Shown piece by piece: positions 53,994-62,183 of a stretch of DNA of 64,000 nucleotides. Made by a program: the position numbers and the translations under genes. The notes beneath the pieces were generated by a model. The model ran no database searches. It saw only the letters and a program-made list of their open reading frames with translations, and was not told the origin of the DNA. The number at the start of each line of letters is the position of its first letter. Position 1 is the first letter of the stretch. The stretch comes from Mucilaginibacter sp. OK268 (GTDB lineage: Bacteria; Bacteroidota; Bacteroidia; Sphingobacteriales; Sphingobacteriaceae), in contig NZ_FNJV01000002.1 in the NCBI RefSeq assembly GCF_900103125.1, forward strand, positions 806,001-870,000. Reading direction: 5' to 3'.

Positions 53994-55697
53994 TTAAAAC
54001 GCCAGCAAAAGCCCGCCAGAGGCCGGTATTTTTACTTCGACGCCATTTCTGATATCATCGGTATTTAATTTCGTTCCGCTGAGCAGATCGGTAAATGCTG
54101 TTTTGCCGCTTAGGTTTAGTTTGCTGAGGAGGTCGTCGGGTAGCTTAACAACCAGCGAGCGTTCTGCACGGTTAAAGTTAACTGCTACCAGTACACGTTG
54201 TTCATTGGTGTACCGTAAATAAATGTATAACAACTGATCAAAGCCGGGTTGGTGCTCATTGGCCATCATCAGCTCGTAAAAAAGCCCACTGGTTAAGGCC
54301 TCATTATCTCTTACGCTGATCAATAGTTTTTGATAGAAGCCGCGCAGGTTGTTCTGGCTTTCGGACAGGTTCGCGCCATCAAATGTACCGTTATTGAGCC
54401 ATTTCTGATGTTCGGGTACACCGCAGTAATCAAATATGGAGGTACGACCATCATCACCACTGAAACCCTGGTTACCCAGGGCTGGCTCACCTACTTCCTG
54501 GCCCGAATAGATCATGACCGGGCCGGTGTTCATGGTTGCCGTTACGATCATGCCTGGCACGGCCAGCCAGGCATCACCGGCAAAATAGCGGGAGGCTATG
54601 CGCTGCTCATCGTGGTTTTCCATAAAGCGCAGCATGTGCTGGTCGATATCATGACAATGGGTATTCCATACGTTGTTAATCTCCCAGGTGCTGGCGCCAT
54701 ATTCGTTACGGGTTAAGCGCCTGATGGCATCATACAAACCCACTTTATCATACAGGTAATCAAAGCCGCCCCTGAAAATATAGTCGCCGTATTTGTTTTT
54801 ATCATAGGCTTCGCCGATGAATATGGTGCCTGGGTAATTGGCTTTTAGTTTGGGGGTAACCCAGGCCCAAAACTCTGTAGGCACCATCTCTACCATATCG
54901 CAGCGATAGCCATCTACCCCTTTCTGGCTCCAATAGTTCAGGATGTCGTACATCTTGTTCCACAGGGGTGGCACAGGATCGAAATGACCGTAACGGCCAT
55001 TCATATAATCGACCCCATAGTTCAGCTTCATGGTTTCGAACCAATCGTTTATAGATGGTGTGGCGCTGAATACGTCGTTACCCGTGGCCTTGGCGGGATT
55101 CTCGTCAAAGCGACCGTCTTTAAGCGGACTGTGAAACTCATCCCCGCCAGGGTTATAGCCAGCCGGTACCGCAAAAGGCTGACCTGGGATATAATAAAAA
55201 TCGTTTTTCGGGTCGAAAGCTTTGCTCTTGTCGTCATCCTGCCCAAAATCGCGAACCTCAACTGGTTTTACATCCGAAGCATAGGTACGGGCCACATGAT
55301 TGGGCACCAGGTCCATAATCACTTTAAGGCCGTTGTTATGGGTTCGTTGGATGAGGGCCTCATATTCGGCCATGCGGTTGTTGACATCAACAGCCAGATC
55401 GGGGGCAATATCATAATAATCCTTAATGGCATATGGTGAGCCTGCCCTGCCTTTCACGATATCCGGATCGTCATTGGCGATGCCCCGGGCTGTATAATCG
55501 GTCATGGTAGCATGCTCTATAACGCCGGTATACCATACATGGGTAAAACCCATGGCTTTGATCTCCTGCAGGGCCTTGTCGCTGATGTCATTTAGTTTAC
55601 CAACGCCGTTTTCTTCGATAGAGCCATTGACCTTATTACGTGTTTGCGTATTGCCAAACAGGCGGGGCAGTAATTGATATATGATGAGTTTGTTCAT
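53994..55697 (-). CDS. GH13 alpha-amylase-family enzyme
   Basis: 567 residues, no leader, so cytosolic. Four GH13 regions: DLVPNH (I), GYRCDMVEM with nucleophile Asp267 (II), FIGEAY with acid/base Glu296 (III), ENHDEQR with Asp363 (IV). The N-terminus KLIIYQLLPRLFG and a PDIVKGRAGSPYAIKDYYDI loop are those of the alpha-glucan or trehalose-type bacterial amylases. It acts on maltodextrins, hydrolase or transferase not decided. Linked to GH31 and GH65; its own leader carries a piece of the TATCAAG repeat just 17 bases upstream of the ATG. Confidence 0.9.
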   Translation of the reverse strand: MNKLIIYQLLPRLFGNTQTRNKVNGSIEENGVGKLNDISDKALQEIKAMGFTHVWYTGVIEHATMTDYTARGIANDDPDIVKGRAGSPYAIKDYYDIAPDLAVDVNNRMAEYEALIQRTHNNGLKVIMDLVPNHVARTYASDVKPVEVRDFGQDDDKSKAFDPKNDFYYIPGQPFAVPAGYNPGGDEFHSPLKDGRFDENPAKATGNDVFSATPSINDWFETMKLNYGVDYMNGRYGHFDPVPPLWNKMYDILNYWSQKGVDGYRCDMVEMVPTEFWAWVTPKLKANYPGTIFIGEAYDKNKYGDYIFRGGFDYLYDKVGLYDAIRRLTRNEYGASTWEINNVWNTHCHDIDQHMLRFMENHDEQRIASRYFAGDAWLAVPGMIVTATMNTGPVMIYSGQEVGEPALGNQGFSGDDGRTSIFDYCGVPEHQKWLNNGTFDGANLSESQNNLRGFYQKLLISVRDNEALTSGLFYELMMANEHQPGFDQLLYIYLRYTNEQRVLVAVNFNRAERSLVVKLPDDLLSKLNLSGKTAFTDLLSGTKLNTDDIRNGVEVKIPASGGLLLAF

Positions 55698-55713
55698 TTT
55701 GCTTTTAGTAGTG

Positions 55714-55731
55714 AGTATCAGGTATCAAGAC
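55714..55731. repeat. TATCAAG-family half repeat upstream of the GH13 start
   Basis: AGTATCAGGTATCAAGAC, one mismatch to the arm of the 62756-62889 inverted repeat. In the minus-strand leader it reads GTCTTGATACCTGATACT and ends 16 bases before the GH13 ATG; no second arm is seen. Confidence 0.55.
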
Positions 55732-55778
55732 TTTTTCCTGTATTTTGTTTGGGAATGATTGTTTATTAGCATGATATG

Positions 55779-55829
55779 GGGCTAAAGCCCTATTTCTGTA
55801 ATTAACTATCCGTTGGCTAAAGCCAACGG
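55779..55829. repeat. GGCTAAAGCC-type hairpin pair
   Basis: GGGCTAAAGCCC (55779-55790) and the perfect palindrome CCGTTGGCTAAAGCCAACGG (55810-55829), then CATTGCCGTCCCTTTTAAGG nearby. Same family as 28468-28520. It fills the GH65-GH13 spacer of 248 bases. Confidence 0.6.
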
Positions 55830-55945
55830 CAATGAATTGTTTATTTCATTGCCGTCCCTTTTAAGGGATGGATAAAGATAGATCAGAATTGTTGGCTTTA
55901 GCCTAAATACCTATTTGCGATACCTACTTTTGCATTCATGTAAAA

Positions 55946-58258
55946 CTATTTGATCTTAACCCTTACTTCACCATTAGCCCCAACTACTTGCTCCTTCTCA
56001 TAAACCACCACCGTAGTTTCCTTATCTGAGGCATTTTTGATCTGCACACCATCCTTACTTACCTTAATATTCAGTAATGCTCCGCGGAAACCGATATGAA
56101 ACGAGAACGACGACCATTTTGCTGGAATAAAAGGTTGGAACGACAGCTTACCATCGCGGACACGCATGCCCCCAAAACCTTCCACTACCGACATCCAGGT
56201 GCCGGCCATCGAGGTAATGTGGCAGCCATCTTCGGTATCGTTATTATAATCGTCCAGATCCAAACGGGCGGTGCGCAGGTAAAACTCATAGGCTCGTGCC
56301 TCGTCGCCCAGTTTGGCGGCTAATATGGCATGCACACAAGGTGATAAGGAGGATTCATGCACGGTGCGTGGTTCATAAAAATCAAAGTTGCGGCGGATGG
56401 TCTCCAGATCGTACCTGTCTTCAAAAAAGTAGATACCCTGCAGCACATCAGCCTGTTTGATATAACACGAGCGCAGGATCCTGTCCCAGCTCCATTTCTG
56501 GTTAAGCGGACGGTCGGCGGCGGGCAGGTCTTTTACCAGGATCTGTTCTTTGTCGAGGTAACCGTCCTGCTGTAAAAACACCTGCAGCTTTTCGTCGTAG
56601 CCATAGTACATTTTTTCGATGATGTGTTTATACCTCGATGTTTCGGTGGCTTCGTCAAAGTTTATTCTAGCGATCAAAGCATCGTATTTGGCTTTGTCGG
56701 TTGCTTTTACTTTTTCGATAACTTCTATAACATATCCCATGCACCAGGTAGCCAGCGTACTGGTGTACCAGTTGTTGTTGATGTTGTTTTCATACTCATT
56801 TGGCCCGGTTACGCCCAGCATTACATATTGCTGCTTAGCCTCCGACCAGCTTACCCTTTGCGACCAAAAACGGGCGATAGCTATTAGTACCTCCAGGCCA
56901 TAATCGGCCAGGTAGGCTTCATCAGCGGTATAGCGTACATAGTTAAAAATGGCATAAGCGATGGCCCCGTTCCGGTGGATCTCCTCAAACGTGATCTCCC
57001 ACTCGTTATGGCATTCGGTGCCATCCATGGTCACCATAGGGTACAGGGCAGCACCGTTTTTAAAGCCCAGCAGGGTAGCGTTCTCTATAGCTTTACCCAA
57101 TTGTTTGTACCGATACAGGAGCAGGTTACGGGTCACCTTTTGATCAGCAGTGGCCAGGTAAAATGGCACACAGTAAGCCTCGGTATCCCAGTAGGTGGAG
57201 CCACCATATTTTTCGCCGGTGAAACCTTTAGGGCCGATGTTCAGACGATCGTCCTCACCTGTATAGGTTTGGTTTAGCTGGAATATATTAAAGCGGATGG
57301 CCTGTTGTGCCGATACATCGCCCTTGATGATAATATCGTTATGCTCCCACTTTTTAGCCCAGGCGGCAGCTTGCTCGGCCAGCAGGGTATCAAAGCCTTT
57401 GGTGCTGATGCGGGTCAGGGTGTCGTTCAGGAGTCCGACCAATTCCTCCGGTTTATGATTTTGGGAAGATAGGTTAACCACATATTTTATGATACTGATG
57501 CTTTGCCCCTGCTCCGCCTGTACGGTTATAGCCGAAGCTATATATTTTTCTTTAGCGATGGTTTCTGTCTGTGGTTGTATCTGTTGTCCGTTTTGCAAAA
57601 AACTAAACTTCATGCCTGTGGCAACTTCAAAGCCTGTTTTTTTGGTACGCATTACCACGTAGCCACCATCGGGTTGGTTGGCTTTGCTTATTTCGTCCCA
57701 AAACTTTTCATCGTAGTTGGAATCCTTGTTTACTACATCGCCGTCAATAGCGGGTGTCAGGGTAATGTTACCGCTAAAGTTTACGGGGGTAATGGTATAT
57801 TTTATGGCAGCCGATTCGTCATCCACCATACTGCAAAAGCGGATGGCCTCAACCTCCACCGCTTTACCACCGGCTGTTTTGGCGCTGAAGTTTCTTTTCA
57901 GATAGCCCTGCTTCATGTTCAGTTCCCTGCGGAAATTGCTTACCACACAATTGGCAAGATCGAGCTGTTCGCCATCCAGGTTAACGTCGATGATCGTCCA
58001 GTTGGCGGCGTTGAGCACTTTGGCAAAGTATTCGGGGTAACCATTCTTCCACCAGCCTACACGGGTTTTGTCGGGATAATAAACCCCGGCCACATAGTTA
58101 CCCAGCAACGATTGCCCGCTGTAGGCTTCTTCAAAATTGGCGCGCTGGCCCATACGACCATTACCCAAACTAAATATACTCTCCGATATTTGATGATGAT
58201 GCGGATCGAAGCCTTCTTCAATAATCCTCCACTCATCTGGTTTTATGTAGTTTTTCAT
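55946..58258 (-). CDS. GH65 disaccharide phosphorylase (maltose phosphorylase type)
   Basis: 770 residues. N-terminal beta-sandwich (about 1-290) and (alpha/alpha)6 catalytic domain with WDTEAYCVPFYL, the general-acid segment NEWEITFEEIHRNG (about 417-430), TGPNEYENNINNNWYTS and a phosphate-binding C-part (TVHESSLSPCVHAIL). It splits alpha-linked glucose disaccharides with phosphate into glucose and beta-glucose-1-phosphate. The pgmB gene just upstream on the strand takes the product further, which points to maltose or a related disaccharide. Kojibiose, nigerose and trehalose phosphorylases share the fold. No export signal. Confidence 0.92.
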   Translation of the reverse strand: MKNYIKPDEWRIIEEGFDPHHHQISESIFSLGNGRMGQRANFEEAYSGQSLLGNYVAGVYYPDKTRVGWWKNGYPEYFAKVLNAANWTIIDVNLDGEQLDLANCVVSNFRRELNMKQGYLKRNFSAKTAGGKAVEVEAIRFCSMVDDESAAIKYTITPVNFSGNITLTPAIDGDVVNKDSNYDEKFWDEISKANQPDGGYVVMRTKKTGFEVATGMKFSFLQNGQQIQPQTETIAKEKYIASAITVQAEQGQSISIIKYVVNLSSQNHKPEELVGLLNDTLTRISTKGFDTLLAEQAAAWAKKWEHNDIIIKGDVSAQQAIRFNIFQLNQTYTGEDDRLNIGPKGFTGEKYGGSTYWDTEAYCVPFYLATADQKVTRNLLLYRYKQLGKAIENATLLGFKNGAALYPMVTMDGTECHNEWEITFEEIHRNGAIAYAIFNYVRYTADEAYLADYGLEVLIAIARFWSQRVSWSEAKQQYVMLGVTGPNEYENNINNNWYTSTLATWCMGYVIEVIEKVKATDKAKYDALIARINFDEATETSRYKHIIEKMYYGYDEKLQVFLQQDGYLDKEQILVKDLPAADRPLNQKWSWDRILRSCYIKQADVLQGIYFFEDRYDLETIRRNFDFYEPRTVHESSLSPCVHAILAAKLGDEARAYEFYLRTARLDLDDYNNDTEDGCHITSMAGTWMSVVEGFGGMRVRDGKLSFQPFIPAKWSSFSFHIGFRGALLNIKVSKDGVQIKNASDKETTVVVYEKEQVVGANGEVRVKIK

Positions 58259-58277
58259 TTGATGCAGTTTTCACAAC

Positions 58278-58374
58278 CGTCATTGCGAGGTACGAAGCAA
58301 TCTCTAAGCAATACAAAGCGAACTTTTATAGTTGACCTGCCTATGTAGAGATTGCTTCGTACCTCGCAATGACG
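58278..58374. repeat. CATTGCGAG palindromic repeat, copy 4
   Basis: 29-bp perfect arms: 58278-58306 (CGTCATTGCGAGGTACGAAG...) and 58346-58374, with a 39-base loop. It occupies nearly the entire spacer between pgmB and GH65, so pgmB-GH65 co-transcription would carry it. Confidence 0.8.
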
Positions 58375-58381
58375 CGTTTTA

Positions 58382-59023
58382 TTATAATTTATCTAAAGTC
58401 ATCTCATTAAGCCCACTCACCACCAGATCGGCTTCATACAACACCTTGGGGTCACCTATGCCTATGGCTTTCATGCCACCTGCTTTGGCGGCTTCTACAC
58501 CGGCAATGGCATCTTCAAAAACCACGCAGTATTGGGGTTCGATGCCCAGTGCTTCCGCTCCTTTTAAAAATACTTCGGGATCGGGTTTGGCTTTAGTCAC
58601 TTTATTACCGTCGATAATCGCATCAAACAGGTTTACGATCTCCAGCTTCTCCAAAATGGTCATGGAATTTTTACTGGCCGATCCCAGGGCGGTTTTGATG
58701 CCCGCGTCACGGCAGCTTTGCACAAACTCGCGTGCACCGGGCAATATTTCGGCAGGTGTCATTTGGTTTACCATCTCCATGTACCAGATATTTTTCTGGG
58801 TAGCCAGCTGTTCCTGTTCGGCCTCGGTTTTGGTTACGCCACCCCAGCCCAATATCAGCTGTAACGATCGCACACGGCTTACGCCTTTCAACTGTTCGTT
58901 CTGTTGTTCGGTAAAATCAAAACCCAGGGAGTTGGCCAGGCGTCGCCAGGCTTTATAATGGTATATAGCTGTATCAACAATTACACCGTCGAGGTCAAAA
59001 ATACAGGCTTTTATATTGTTCAT
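58382..59023 (-). CDS. pgmB: Beta-phosphoglucomutase
   Basis: 213 residues, HAD fold. Motif I FDLDGVIVDT with nucleophile Asp10 and Asp12, GSASKNS (Thr/Ser motif II), KAKPDPEVFLKGAEALG (Lys motif III), VVFEDAIAGVEAAKAGGM (motif IV). The capping domain insert after Asp12 and the QLKGVSRVRSL segment are those of PgmB. It converts beta-glucose-1-phosphate to glucose-6-phosphate, right after the GH65 phosphorylase. First gene of the cluster. Its upstream spacer has a 15-bp hairpin. Confidence 0.95.
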   Translation of the reverse strand: MNNIKACIFDLDGVIVDTAIYHYKAWRRLANSLGFDFTEQQNEQLKGVSRVRSLQLILGWGGVTKTEAEQEQLATQKNIWYMEMVNQMTPAEILPGAREFVQSCRDAGIKTALGSASKNSMTILEKLEIVNLFDAIIDGNKVTKAKPDPEVFLKGAEALGIEPQYCVVFEDAIAGVEAAKAGGMKAIGIGDPKVLYEADLVVSGLNEMTLDKL

Positions 59024-59069
59024 TTTATACTATGTAAGCTGAGCCTAATGTATTGTTTTTGGATTGGGG

Positions 59070-59115
59070 GAGCAAAGATTTTTTGGAGAAATGACAAAAG
59101 AAAAAATCTTTGCTC
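59070..59115. promoter_or_regulatory. Hairpin in the pgmB leader region
   Basis: GAGCAAAGATTTTTT (59070-59084) is fully complementary to AAAAAATCTTTGCTC (59101-59115). A copy of TTTGCTCC follows at 59117. It lies 47 bases upstream of the pgmB ATG and 126 bases before the divergent small gene. Confidence 0.45.
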
Positions 59116-59241
59116 TTTGCTCCAAAAATCTCAAAATCCAGTATCGGCATCAGCTTTCCATACTCCCTTTGAGCTATGTTAATAAAAAATCACGCCCTTT
59201 ATTTGGATTAATTACAAATAATAATAATCTTTGTGCCGATT

Positions 59242-59604
59242 ATGATAGCCACCATTACAACAACCACTCCATGGACAGATGTTTTTAAAACATCGGCAGG
59301 AGCTATTTACCAAAGCGATGCCGAGCGTTGCTGGTATGTTGATTTTGCGGGAAAGGTGGCCAAATTCGATTATCGTTGCCTGTTAAAGCTGCGTAAATCG
59401 GTTTATCATATCGATATTGAGCAAGCCCTGCTCAATACCACTAAAGATCCCGATGTGGAGATCATCTTTATCTGCGCCTGCGATCATTGCTATGTATTAT
59501 CACTACTACAAATCATAGCTTTGAAAGAACTATTGGAAGGTACTTTTGTCATGCTGGAGTTAAATCACATCCTGCATGAACGTCTCTGTAGCATAGCCAG
59601 TTAA
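59242..59604 (+). CDS. Cys-rich small protein upstream of ferritin (120 aa)
   Basis: I use the ATG at 59242 (three residues after an upstream ATG). Soluble, 120 residues, N-terminal half strands (GAIYQSDAERCWYVDFAGKVAKFD), then helices. A CxCxxC cluster (CACDHC, about residue 80) plus a His-rich tail (LNHILHERLCSI) suggest a metal site. No family is recognised. It precedes ferritin with a 120-base gap on the same strand, so an iron-related role is a guess by context. Confidence 0.55.
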   Translation: MIATITTTTPWTDVFKTSAGAIYQSDAERCWYVDFAGKVAKFDYRCLLKLRKSVYHIDIEQALLNTTKDPDVEIIFICACDHCYVLSLLQIIALKELLEGTFVMLELNHILHERLCSIAS

Positions 59605-59724
59605 CTATTTAGACTAATACTAAATTCATATTATTTTAAAATTATAGTTATATTAACTTATAGCATTATTATTGCATCATAATACCTGCAACAAGTTATA
59701 ATTACTGTTCAATTTAATACTACT

Positions 59725-60255
59725 ATGAAAGATCTACTCCGCATAAAAAGCCTCATTTCAACTGAGATTGAAGTGCTTTTAAATCAACAAGTAAAAAAAG
59801 AAGCCCTGTCTTCATCTATATATTTATCCATGGCTTCATGGTGTAACCGTAATGGCTATGACTTTTCTTCTGACTACTTTTTTAAGCAATCAGAAGAGGA
59901 AAGGGTTCACCAGTTAAAATTTTATAAATATATCCTGGATATGGGCGGCAACGCTATATCTCCGGAAGTTACCGGCATTAAACAGGAATATAACTCTTTC
60001 CGCGAAGTGTTTGAAGAAGCTTTGGATCAGGAGATCAGCGTTACACAATCTATCAAAAACATTTATGCCCGTTGCATGAAAGAACAGGATTTTGTAACCA
60101 TGGAATTCCTGAACTGGTTCCTGAAAGAACAACGCGAAGAAGAGTACAAAGCCCGTCGTGCCCTTGAACTGTTTGAAGTTATTGGCGAAGAAGGTACCGG
60201 CAGATGGCAGATTGACAAAAACGTTGGTCAGATCAAATACGATAGCGAGGCGTAA
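59725..60255 (+). CDS. ftn: Ferritin
   Basis: 176 residues forming the four-helix ferritin bundle. Ferroxidase residues appear in order: Glu in STEIEVLLNQQV, EEERVHQLKFYKYI (EExxH, about residues 55-58), and QREEEYKARRALE at the fourth helix. The heme-ligand Met of bacterioferritin is not evident, so it is a non-heme ferritin. It oxidises and stores iron in the cytosol as a 24-mer. Upstream 59605-59724 is AT-rich with no convincing Fur box. Confidence 0.93.
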   Translation: MKDLLRIKSLISTEIEVLLNQQVKKEALSSSIYLSMASWCNRNGYDFSSDYFFKQSEEERVHQLKFYKYILDMGGNAISPEVTGIKQEYNSFREVFEEALDQEISVTQSIKNIYARCMKEQDFVTMEFLNWFLKEQREEEYKARRALELFEVIGEEGTGRWQIDKNVGQIKYDSEA

Positions 60256-60290
60256 ACCCCTCCCAACCCTCCCCGAAGGAGAGGGCTATA

Positions 60291-60327
60291 AAAAAGGTCC
60301 TTTTGCTTTTTGCAGAAGGACCTTTTT
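60291..60327. terminator. Terminator after ferritin
   Basis: AAAAAGGTCCTT (60291-60302) pairs with AAGGACCTTTTT (60316-60327). Neighbouring CTCCCC/GGGGAG segments (60266-60290 and 60342-60361) can form an outer stem. Confidence 0.85.
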
Positions 60328-60415
60328 ATTTTCTTTTCAAAAGTCTCCCCTTCGGGGAGGTTATTCACATTATTATTATTTTCGGCGTTCATGAGGGCTT
60401 CGCCGTTTAGAGTGG

Positions 60416-60673
60416 TCATATCAGATCCATCAACTTCAGCACGTCCTTAGGGTGATATTCTTTTAACCAGGTATTACCCGGCTGGATACTGCATATGGGT
60501 GCATACTTACACCTGTCGGTACATTCCGTCTCTATTACTTCTATCTCCTCGGGCCCGTGATGATGTTTGGCGTATGATTTAGCCAGCTTAAACATATCCT
60601 TGCCACCCCGCTTTCCGCATTTGCTACCAACGCATACATACAGTACTTTGTCTGGTATGGTAAATTTACCCAT
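60416..60673 (-). CDS. Thioredoxin-like [2Fe-2S] ferredoxin
   Basis: ATG at 60673 gives 85 residues (an earlier start adds 16 unconvincing residues). Cys residues are placed as in thioredoxin-fold ferredoxins: VCVGSKCGKRGG in the first loop and ECTDRCKYAPIC in the second; KEYHPKDVLKLMDLI closes the fold. It carries a [2Fe-2S] centre and passes electrons in the cytosol. Near ferritin, though convergent to it. The partner protein is unknown. Confidence 0.85.
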   Translation of the reverse strand: MGKFTIPDKVLYVCVGSKCGKRGGKDMFKLAKSYAKHHHGPEEIEVIETECTDRCKYAPICSIQPGNTWLKEYHPKDVLKLMDLI

Positions 60674-60748
60674 CAGGATACTTAATTTATGGTTAACATT
60701 AACGCAACAAAGATAAACCAATAAAGTTCCATTTGAATAATCTGCAGA

Positions 60749-61354
60749 TCATTCAAAACTTTTTAAATAGGCAGCAAGTGGCTCAAGGCCAAGCTCCTTA
60801 CGTAGCTTATCAACAGATTTGGGGTCTTTCAATGGGAAGGGTGTAGCTTTATGTGTTTTAGGATCAATACGCACCTGGCTTCCATAAATTTGCTTTTGAT
60901 GTTTACCAACAAGAATCCGGTCTGTCAATAAAGCGCATTTTTCTTTACTGGCATTGTTCCTGGCTGCCTCTTTTTTCATTAAAGTTAATACCTGCTCCTG
61001 GAAAGGTACATCATCATCGCAATGTTGCACAATGGCCCAAAAGCTATCGCTTGAACCGCCAACCAGGTCATAACCCGGATATCCATATTTTTTGATGATG
61101 GCCTTGGCTTTTAGCTCATTTATACTATCTGTCTCAGCCCATCTTTTTTGAATTGTTTCGTCGCTATAATCTGATTTCTCCTTTCGCTGGGTTTTAGCAA
61201 ATTCCTTGCGCCAAAATTGATCGGTTATAAACATAGAGTCGATCTGTTTTGTTAAGGCAGCGTTTTTTTTAACAACCTGTGCTGATGGCGCGATAACAAG
61301 GTACCCCGAAAGGAGCGCAAGGATAAGTAATGTTTTGATAAGTAATATTCTCAT
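60749..61354 (-). CDS. DUF6624-like exported protein, tandem copy 1
   Basis: 201 residues with an N-terminal helix that looks like a signal anchor (RILLIKTLLILALLSGYLVIAPS). The body has KKYGYPGYDLVGGSSDSFWAIVQHCDDDVPFQEQVL, then LTDRILVGKHQKQIYGSQVRID, the pattern I associate with DUF6624 proteins. The region is well conserved with the next gene (61427), also exactly 201 residues. Function unknown. The pair arose by local duplication and shares one strand with 72 bases between. Confidence 0.75.
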   Translation of the reverse strand: MRILLIKTLLILALLSGYLVIAPSAQVVKKNAALTKQIDSMFITDQFWRKEFAKTQRKEKSDYSDETIQKRWAETDSINELKAKAIIKKYGYPGYDLVGGSSDSFWAIVQHCDDDVPFQEQVLTLMKKEAARNNASKEKCALLTDRILVGKHQKQIYGSQVRIDPKTHKATPFPLKDPKSVDKLRKELGLEPLAAYLKSFE

Positions 61355-61426
61355 AGGGATAATTTACAACTAAATATATAGTTATAAATTAACTTATCAA
61401 ATAAAGTTTTTTGCGTTACACGGTAC

Positions 61427-62032
61427 CTATCCAAACTTTTTTATATAGGTATCAAGTGGCTCTAGACCAACCTCCTTACGAAGTTCATCAACCAATTCAG
61501 GATATTTCAGCGGAAAAGGGATCACCTTATTTGTTTTAGGATCAGTATGTACCTGCGTTCCATAAATTTGTTCCCGGTGCTCATTTACAAGCATCCTGTC
61601 GATCAATAAGGCATAGTTTTCTTTGTTGGCATTATTCTTATCTACCTCTTTCTTCATCAAAGCAAGCACATGCTCCTGAAAAGGTATATCATCATCGCAA
61701 TGCTGTATAATGGTCCAAAAACTATCACTTGAATCGCCAACCAGGTCATAGCCCGGGTATCCGTATTTTTTGATGATAGCTTTGGCTCTCAGTTTGTTAA
61801 TACGATCTGCTTCAGCCCATTTACTTTGAATAGTTTCATCGCTGTAGGTGGATTTTTCCTTTTGTTGCTTTTTGGTAAACTCTACGCGCCAAAATTGATC
61901 GGCCTTAAACATTGAGTCAATTTGTTTTGTTAAGGCAGCGTTTTTTTTTCCAACCGGTACCGATGGTGCAAGAACAATATATCCACTAAGGATTACAATG
62001 ATAAGCAGCGTTTTTATAACCAATACTTTCAT
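61427..62032 (-). CDS. DUF6624-like exported protein, tandem copy 2
   Basis: ATG at 62032 gives 201 residues, matching copy 1 in length and in leader (KVLVIKTLLIIVILSGYIVLAPS). Same central segment (KKYGYPGYDLVGDSSDSFWTIIQHCDDDIPFQEHVL). The differences are mostly conservative, so both copies appear intact. A further upstream ATG at 62047 would add five residues. No role can be given. Confidence 0.75.
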   Translation of the reverse strand: MKVLVIKTLLIIVILSGYIVLAPSVPVGKKNAALTKQIDSMFKADQFWRVEFTKKQQKEKSTYSDETIQSKWAEADRINKLRAKAIIKKYGYPGYDLVGDSSDSFWTIIQHCDDDIPFQEHVLALMKKEVDKNNANKENYALLIDRMLVNEHREQIYGTQVHTDPKTNKVIPFPLKYPELVDELRKEVGLEPLDTYIKKFG

Positions 62033-62183
62033 AGGGGCAAATAGCAACTAAAGGTATAGTTAATAATTCATTTAATCAAAATAAAAAACCTATAATCACC
62101 TGCACATTTGAAATCTAACCGGCGAAGCCATCATGAGTACCATTGAAAACAAACAATTGTAAAAAAATCTGCACATTTGGAAA

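Noticed and set aside
57503..58348. 281-codon plus-strand ORF
   Set aside because: It lies wholly inside the GH65 gene on the other strand and has no motif; it is antisense shadow reading.
59605..59724. TTTAG...CTAAA as Fur/DtxR-type iron box before ferritin
   Set aside because: Only five bases per arm match and the region is AT-rich, so chance is likely.
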